From: Sphingopyxis sp.
GTDB lineage: Bacteria > Pseudomonadota > Alphaproteobacteria > Sphingomonadales > Sphingomonadaceae
Assembly (NCBI GenBank): GCA_030145715.1
Contig: JAIXHQ010000019.1
Coordinates: 1 to 52,726, forward strand
Reading direction: 5' to 3'
Length of the DNA stretch: 52,726 nucleotides
The translations under genes were made by a program, and so were the position numbers. This document shows positions 48,673 to 52,726 of the stretch, piece by piece. Under the pieces are notes generated by a model. That model was not told where the DNA came from. It worked only from the letters and a program-made list of their open reading frames with translations, and did no database searches. Numbering within the stretch: the stretch's first letter is position 1; every line of letters begins with the position of its first letter.

Positions 48673-49546
48673 ATTCGGCCGCCTGCGGCAATGTTTCGGA
48701 CGCCGGGCGCGCCTCGCCCGCGCGGGTGACAAGGTCGGAAAACCACCGTGCCAAGGGCGCTATGCGCGCGCCATCGGGCGATCCGTCGGGCGTCAGATAC
48801 AGGCTCCGGTCGATCTCGATCTGAATCGCATGAACGGCGTGCGCCGGTCGTCCGTGGGTCCGGACGATGTGCCCGCCCGCATAGGGCTGGTTACGCGAAA
48901 CCGGTTCGTTGAGCTGTTCCGCAAAATCGATCGCCAGATCGGTAAGCCAGTCGCCGGCCGTCATGCCGAAATGATCGCCGACGACGATGCGCGCGCCATG
49001 TCCGGGCTGTCCCGGCGGAATCGGCGGCATGGAATGCAGGTCGATCAAAATCGCGTGACCGAAGCTGGTGCGCGCGGCGGCCAGTTCGGCGGCGAGCGCG
49101 GCATGATAGGGCCGGTGAAAGGATTCGAGCCGCCAGTGCAGCGCGGCTTCGTCGATCGGCTGTTTCCACAGCGGCCCGCAATCGGCGAGCCGTGTCGGCA
49201 CGACGCCCAGGCCCGCCCGCTCCTTTCGGCCCGGCGCCGAAAATTGCGACCGCAGCGATGGGGCGACCTCGCCCGGCGCCATTTGCCCTTCGCCGCGATT
49301 GCAATCGGCGACGGCCCGCGCCCACAGCGCCTGAACCACCGTCGCGCCGGCGTCGCAGGCACCGGACGCGATCAGATCGCACCAGCCATCCTCCAGCCGT
49401 TCCAGGTCATCCTGCCCGATCCGCGCCGCCGCCAATATCTCGGGGGGATAGATGCGGCCCGCATGGGGAACCGACACGACGACGGGGCCGCTCAGCGACC
49501 GCCGGTTGACAGCGATGGCGGCAGGCGGGATGGTGCGCGCGGGCAT
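48671..49546 (-). CDS. N-formylglutamate amidohydrolase family protein
   Basis: A 291-residue zinc-dependent hydrolase of the FGase family (Pfam PF05013). VVVSVPHAGRIYPPEI near residue 22, DCNRGEGQM near 94 and ILIDLHSMPPIPPG near 167 hold metal or substrate residues. The end region HAVHAIQIEIDRSLYL is also typical. Such enzymes deformylate N-formylglutamate in histidine breakdown, but no hut genes are near. It is divergent from cpdR, a pairing often seen in alphaproteobacteria. Confidence 0.87.
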   Translation of the reverse strand: MPARTIPPAAIAVNRRSLSGPVVVSVPHAGRIYPPEILAAARIGQDDLERLEDGWCDLIASGACDAGATVVQALWARAVADCNRGEGQMAPGEVAPSLRSQFSAPGRKERAGLGVVPTRLADCGPLWKQPIDEAALHWRLESFHRPYHAALAAELAAARTSFGHAILIDLHSMPPIPPGQPGHGARIVVGDHFGMTAGDWLTDLAIDFAEQLNEPVSRNQPYAGGHIVRTHGRPAHAVHAIQIEIDRSLYLTPDGSPDGARIAPLARWFSDLVTRAGEARPASETLPQAAE

Positions 49547-49686
49547 GGGCGATGGGTGGCAAAAAAGGTCGCGTAAATCCAGTGCCGCGCGCCAATTTGT
49601 TAAATCTCTGCCGCTAGGGCCGATTTCGTAACAGGAATGCGCCGACGGGAACCGGCCGCATCGAGGATCAGGGGACAGATTTCAGC

Positions 49687-50064
49687 ATGATTCGCATTTT
49701 GCTGGCCGAAGATGACGACGTGATGCGCGAATATCTCGCGCGGGCGCTGACCAGTGCCGGCTATCATGTCACCGCGGTCGACCGGGGGACCAAGGCCGTC
49801 CCCTATATCGATTCGGGAACCTTCGACCTTTTGCTGTCGGACATCGTCATGCCCGAAATGGACGGCATCGAACTTGCCCAGCACACGGCAAAGGTCGCGC
49901 CTCAGACGCAGGTGATGTTCATCACCGGCTTTGCCGCGGTTTCGCTGCGCGCAGAGGAAAATGTGCCGCAGGCCAAGCTACTGTCCAAGCCCTTTCATCT
50001 CAAGGATCTGGTGCGCGAGGTCGATAATCTTTTCGGTCGCGCCGATCAGTCGCACCAACAATAA
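49687..50064 (+). CDS. cpdR: CpdR-type single-domain response regulator
   Basis: A 125-residue receiver domain with no output domain. RILLAEDDDVMREYLARAL has the acidic pocket. The phosphorylated Asp is Asp52 in LLLSDIVMPEMDGIELA. FITGFAAV and LLSKPFHLKDLV supply Thr and Lys. This matches CpdR, the ClpXP adaptor that in its unphosphorylated form primes degradation of substrates including PdeA and helps CtrA turnover in Caulobacter. It is phosphorylated by CckA-ChpT there. The gene position next to FGase and tRNA-Val supports the call. Confidence 0.88.
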   Translation: MIRILLAEDDDVMREYLARALTSAGYHVTAVDRGTKAVPYIDSGTFDLLLSDIVMPEMDGIELAQHTAKVAPQTQVMFITGFAAVSLRAEENVPQAKLLSKPFHLKDLVREVDNLFGRADQSHQQ

Positions 50065-50135
50065 CTGCCCTATATAGCGGGAGGGGCTTGCCAATCCGCT
50101 CAGAGGCATTTAGGGGGCGCGTCACCCCAAGGGAT

Positions 50136-50210
50136 GGGCGTGTAGCTCAGTGGTAGAGCACTGTGTTGACATCGCAGGGGTCGCAAGTTCAATCCTTGCC
50201 ACGCCCACCA
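50136..50210 (+). tRNA. tRNA-Val (anticodon GAC)
   Basis: A 75-nt cloverleaf. The acceptor stem is GGGCGTG with CACGCCC, with encoded CCA. The anticodon arm CTGTG-TTGACAT-CGCAG gives GAC. It lies 71 bases after cpdR. Confidence 0.97.
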
Positions 50211-50212
50211 TT

Positions 50213-50249
50213 AAAAACGCCGCCACCCGACCGGGTTGGCGGCGTTTTT
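50213..50249. terminator. bidirectional intrinsic terminator after tRNA-Val
   Basis: CGCCGCCA (50218-50225) pairs with TGGCGGCG (50237-50244), with CCC/GGG inside. It is preceded by five A and followed by five T, so it can act on both strands. It ends the tRNA-Val transcript. The stretch from 50250 to 50388 holds no convincing gene. Confidence 0.85.
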
Positions 50250-50388
50250 GCTTTCGGTCCCGATCGCTTTGCGGCGCACGCGATGGCCGCCCCGGCCGCC
50301 CGCGCGTCCGCCGCGCAGGGCGATGCGGGGTTGACGGATCGGAACCCGTCGCCTTTTGAAACTGGCACAGGCAAAAAGGATGACCGCG

Positions 50389-51258
50389 ATGGCAAGTACC
50401 GGCCCCACCTCCAACAGCTTCATCTCGCAAAGACTAAAGCTGCACTATGTCGACTGGGGCAATCGCGGCGCGCCACCCTTGCTGCTGATCCATGGCGGCC
50501 GCGACCATTGCCGCAACTGGGATTGGGTCGCCGAAAAATTGCGCGATCGCTATCATGTGATCGCGCCCGATCTGCGCGGGCATGGCGACAGTGCATGGTC
50601 ACCTGACGGCAATTACGCCATGGACGCCTTTGTTTACGATCTGGCCCAGTTGATCCACCAGCTGGACCTCGGGCCGCTGTCGATCGTCGCGCATTCGATG
50701 GGCGGCAACATCGCGCTGCGCTATACCGGCCTCTATCCGGACAATGTGCGCAAGCTCGTCGTGATCGAGGGGCTGGGGCCGTCGCCCAAGCTGATCGCGG
50801 AGCGAGCGGCGACGGGTTACGCCGAACATTTCCGCAAATGGATCAACGACAAACGCCAGGCGGCGGGACGCGCACCGCGCCGCTACGCGACGCTGGACGA
50901 CGCGCTGGCGCGGATGATGGCGGAAAACAGCTATCTGACCGAAGAACAGGCGCGGCACCTGACGATCCATGGCATCAGCCGGAACGAGGATGGGACGTGG
51001 AGCTGGAAATTCGACAATTATCTGAATGTCTGGCCGGCCTTCGACATGCGGCAGGATGACATCATTGCGCTGTGGGGCGCGATCACCTGCCCTACCCTCT
51101 TGTTATATGGCGCGAATAGCGGGGCCTCGAACCCCGAACAGGACGGCCGCCTGCAACATTTTGCGACAGCAAAAGCCATCCTGTACGAAAACGCCAGCCA
51201 CTGGCTCCACCATGACCAGTTCGACCGGTTCATGTCGACGCTGGATGAATTTCTGTAA
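50389..51258 (+). CDS. alpha/beta hydrolase
   Basis: A 289-residue alpha/beta hydrolase. LHYVDWGNRGAPPLLLIHGG contains the HGG oxyanion element. IVAHSMGGNIALR near residue 105 has the nucleophile Ser. The Asp probably lies in LLLYGANSGASNPEQDG, and the His in NASHWLHHDQFDRF. An inserted helical cap lies at about 140-200. AGGA lies 8 bases ahead of the ATG at 50389; an ATG three codons earlier is possible. Substrate not determinable. Confidence 0.87.
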   Translation: MASTGPTSNSFISQRLKLHYVDWGNRGAPPLLLIHGGRDHCRNWDWVAEKLRDRYHVIAPDLRGHGDSAWSPDGNYAMDAFVYDLAQLIHQLDLGPLSIVAHSMGGNIALRYTGLYPDNVRKLVVIEGLGPSPKLIAERAATGYAEHFRKWINDKRQAAGRAPRRYATLDDALARMMAENSYLTEEQARHLTIHGISRNEDGTWSWKFDNYLNVWPAFDMRQDDIIALWGAITCPTLLLYGANSGASNPEQDGRLQHFATAKAILYENASHWLHHDQFDRFMSTLDEFL

Positions 51259-51371
51259 CCATACTCTATGTCGCGAAGCCGTTCACGCGTGACCATCGAC
51301 GTGCGCCAGAGCCATACAAGCCAACTGGTCCTGATAAAGCGCGATCTTGGGGTCGGAACAAGAGCTTTGCG

Positions 51372-51648
51372 AAATCCTACGTCATCGCCAGCTTCCAATG
51401 CCCCCCCTTCATCGCGACTGTCGGCAAGCTTACAGTCGCCAAAGCGCTCTCCATCGTGTTAAGCGGCATCGGAAGCATCTTTTCCAGCATCTTCGGTGGC
51501 GGCCCGAGAGCCCAGACATATATTCAAACAACCTCCGGGTACGCTTTTGATATATAGACTTCCAACAATCAAAGAAGATCTGGAATATCTCGCTTCACCT
51601 GTCCAATATACCATCATATATCCGGTAGAAATAGGAAGGCTTTGCTGA
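51372..51648 (+). pseudogene. broken reading frame, family not recognised
   Basis: A frame with coding-like, G+C-biased third positions runs from about 51372 to a TAG at 51556-51558, with KSYVIASFQC, then PPFIATVGKLTVAKALSIVL and GIGSIFSSIFGGG. It has no start codon. An ATG at 51393 would be in frame but for a run of seven C. Just after the TAG, another frame reads naturally (YRLPTIKEDLEYLASPVQ, then YTIIYPVEIGRLC) to a TGA at 51646-51648. Two extra bases in the TATATA run would join the frames. I infer a gene broken twice by slippage in simple repeats, ending 8 bases before the next start. Nothing convincing lies in 51259-51371. Confidence 0.45.
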
Positions 51649-51656
51649 GGCATATC

Positions 51657-52292
51657 ATGATGACACTAATTATATTTTCATTTTTAATGCAATCATCGGA
51701 GTCCTCAAATTGTCCGTCGCATATAAAAGAAGAATTTTCCATTCAATGGAGCGAAGATAAAAAACATACCTCTCCAGATAATCAATGGATGATTCAATCT
51801 GAATCAAATATATATAGTGAAAATAACGATAATCATGTTTATATTGTAAATTGCAAATCAAAAAAGAAAATACTATTGTATAAATTAACCAGAATATCAG
51901 ATTTTAAATGGTCAAAAGATTCAGGTAAGATTTCCGTTGTCGATTACCCTGGAGCGGGCAGGGGCACTTTGAAGGTATTTACATTATCTAGTAAAAATGA
52001 AAAAATAAAAATAACAGAAATTTTTGGGATAGATTCAGAAATAATGAAAAAATTCAAAAAATACTATGGAAAAAGTGCATCTGCATCGTTCACTCTTAAA
52101 CAAATTACTGAATTAAATTCAGAATATGCCAATATAATCGCTAGTGGCACATATACGGAATCAGGGCTAGGGAAAATGAGTACATACTGCCTTGTAATTA
52201 GGTATGATTTTTCTGCGAGGTCTTCAAAGATATTGCGAATCTTATCGGAAAAAGATTCAAATCCCGGAGTGGAGTGCACTTACTTCCCGTAG
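51657..52292 (+). CDS. AT-rich secreted protein of unknown function
   Basis: A 211-residue protein encoded by DNA of about one third G+C, unlike everything to its left. It starts at ATG 51657 with GAGG 6 bases upstream. Residues 1-16 form a short signal peptide (MTLIIFSFLMQSSESS), followed by a Cys in SSNCPSHIKEE. The mature part is Lys-, Ser- and Asn-rich and beta-strand-like (DNQWMIQSESNIY, DFKWSKDSGKISVVDYPG, GRGTLKVFTLSS), resembling one or two blades of a TolB/PD40-type propeller. Other cysteines are in IVNCKSKKK, STYCLVIRYD and GVECTYFP. No family is recognised. Composition points to recent transfer. Confidence 0.68.
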   Translation: MMTLIIFSFLMQSSESSNCPSHIKEEFSIQWSEDKKHTSPDNQWMIQSESNIYSENNDNHVYIVNCKSKKKILLYKLTRISDFKWSKDSGKISVVDYPGAGRGTLKVFTLSSKNEKIKITEIFGIDSEIMKKFKKYYGKSASASFTLKQITELNSEYANIIASGTYTESGLGKMSTYCLVIRYDFSARSSKILRILSEKDSNPGVECTYFP

Positions 52293-52364
52293 CTGGGCAC
52301 TTCGAAAAATCGTTGATTTTAAGGTATGGAGACGCACGAGAGAGCAATTCCGAGGAGCTGAGAG

Positions 52365-52726
52365 GTGGCGTTGATCTTGGTCGTGACGGTCTTGATTTTC
52401 GCTCTGATGCTCTATTCAGATATGCTCATATATGGTGATCCAGTGGGGCTTGGGCGATCCCCACCCTTCCCGCTCCATTCGTCCGGCCTTGGCGTACGGT
52501 GTCGCACGACTCCTGCTCCAACCTCTTTTTTCCAAACCCATAACCGGGCTGGCAGATCAGCGCCCAGCGCGCATCGCTGTTTCAAGCAATCCTACCTCCC
52601 GGTATTCCTCCGAGGAGGACCGCCTAGCACTGTCGGGACGATCGGTTATCTGACTGGTCATATGGATAGTCATATTGATAGCGCCTATTCGGGCGTGATG
52701 CGGATGGCGGTGGTGGATACCGGGCG
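52365..52726 (+). CDS. open frame running off the right edge
   Basis: From GTG 52365 (GAGGAGCTGAGAG upstream) the frame stays open for 120 codons to the edge. The first 20 residues are hydrophobic (ALILVVTVLIFALMLYSDML), like a membrane anchor. A Pro/Arg-rich middle follows, then GTIGYLTGHMDSHIDSAYSG and VMRMAVVDTG. It is possible that the true gene begins at ATG 52662; MDSHIDSAYSGVMRMAVVDTG resembles the opening of IS66-type or related transposase orfA proteins, but only about 20 residues are visible. A second frame (52432-52653) is open on the same strand, so the first part is uncertain. Confidence 0.35.
   Translation, partial: MALILVVTVLIFALMLYSDMLIYGDPVGLGRSPPFPLHSSGLGVRCRTTPAPTSFFQTHNRAGRSAPSAHRCFKQSYLPVFLRGGPPSTVGTIGYLTGHMDSHIDSAYSGVMRMAVVDTG
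52657..52680. repeat. tandem 12-bp direct repeat
   Basis: GTCATATGGATA is followed directly by GTCATATTGATA, 11 of 12 bases identical. In the open frame it reads as the protein repeat HMDS-HIDS. It could be a small coding duplication or part of a regulatory region ahead of the gene beyond the edge. Confidence 0.5.

Overview
The window is about 52.7 kb of G+C-rich chromosome, roughly 65% G+C by eye except for one AT-rich patch near the right end. Gene content and order point to an alphaproteobacterium of the order Sphingomonadales, probably Sphingopyxis or a close relative. The evidence is an unbroken nuoA-N operon running into birA, coaX and an RNase J gene; the pair zauP/zapA followed by a 6S RNA; an N-formylglutamate amidohydrolase divergent from cpdR; and SapC, DUF1467, DUF1674 and DUF2842 proteins. 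The genus is an inference; the class is well supported.

Layout. 1-12 kb is mixed housekeeping: tRNA-Ala(CGC), a CurA-type reductase, RhlE-type helicase, GlcD-type flavoprotein, SapC, an SDH assembly factor, RsmB, an MFS exporter, an RBBP9-like hydrolase coupled to cysK, and a SleB-type cell-wall hydrolase. 11.8-30.6 kb (minus strand) is one very compact transcription unit: nuoABCD-x-EFG-y-H-z-IJKLMN, birA, coaX, rnj and a DUF1467 gene. Most neighbours overlap by 1-4 bases. Three non-canonical genes (x, an NTF2-like protein; y, a 46-residue membrane microprotein; z, a small exported or lipid-anchored protein) are spliced into it by exact start/stop overlaps.

30.8-41.5 kb holds a YbjN protein, suhB, efp, thiE, the lower-glycolysis/pentose set tkt-gapA-pgk-(small exported protein)-fda, then zauP-zapA-6S RNA-fthC-DUF2842. 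41.5-47.7 kb holds tRNA-Asp(GTC), an AI-2E/PerM family membrane protein, the bkd operon (E1 alpha, E1 beta and E2 of a branched-chain 2-oxoacid dehydrogenase; no E3 in the window) and thyA.

47.8-51.3 kb holds a short RadC/JAB protein, tRNA-Pro(CGG), a strong candidate for an unannotated multi-hairpin small RNA ending in a perfect intrinsic terminator, the N-formylglutamate amidohydrolase, cpdR, tRNA-Val(GAC) and an alpha/beta hydrolase. From about 51.3 kb to the right edge the character changes: a broken reading frame, an AT-rich gene for a secreted protein of unknown function, and an open frame running off the edge. This looks like the start of an accessory (transferred) region.

Points most worth a second look are the candidate sRNA at 48560-48672, the three accessory genes inside the nuo operon, the birA gene without a normal start codon where expected, and the broken gene plus AT-rich gene at the right edge. 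I saw no CRISPR array, complete insertion sequence or replication origin.
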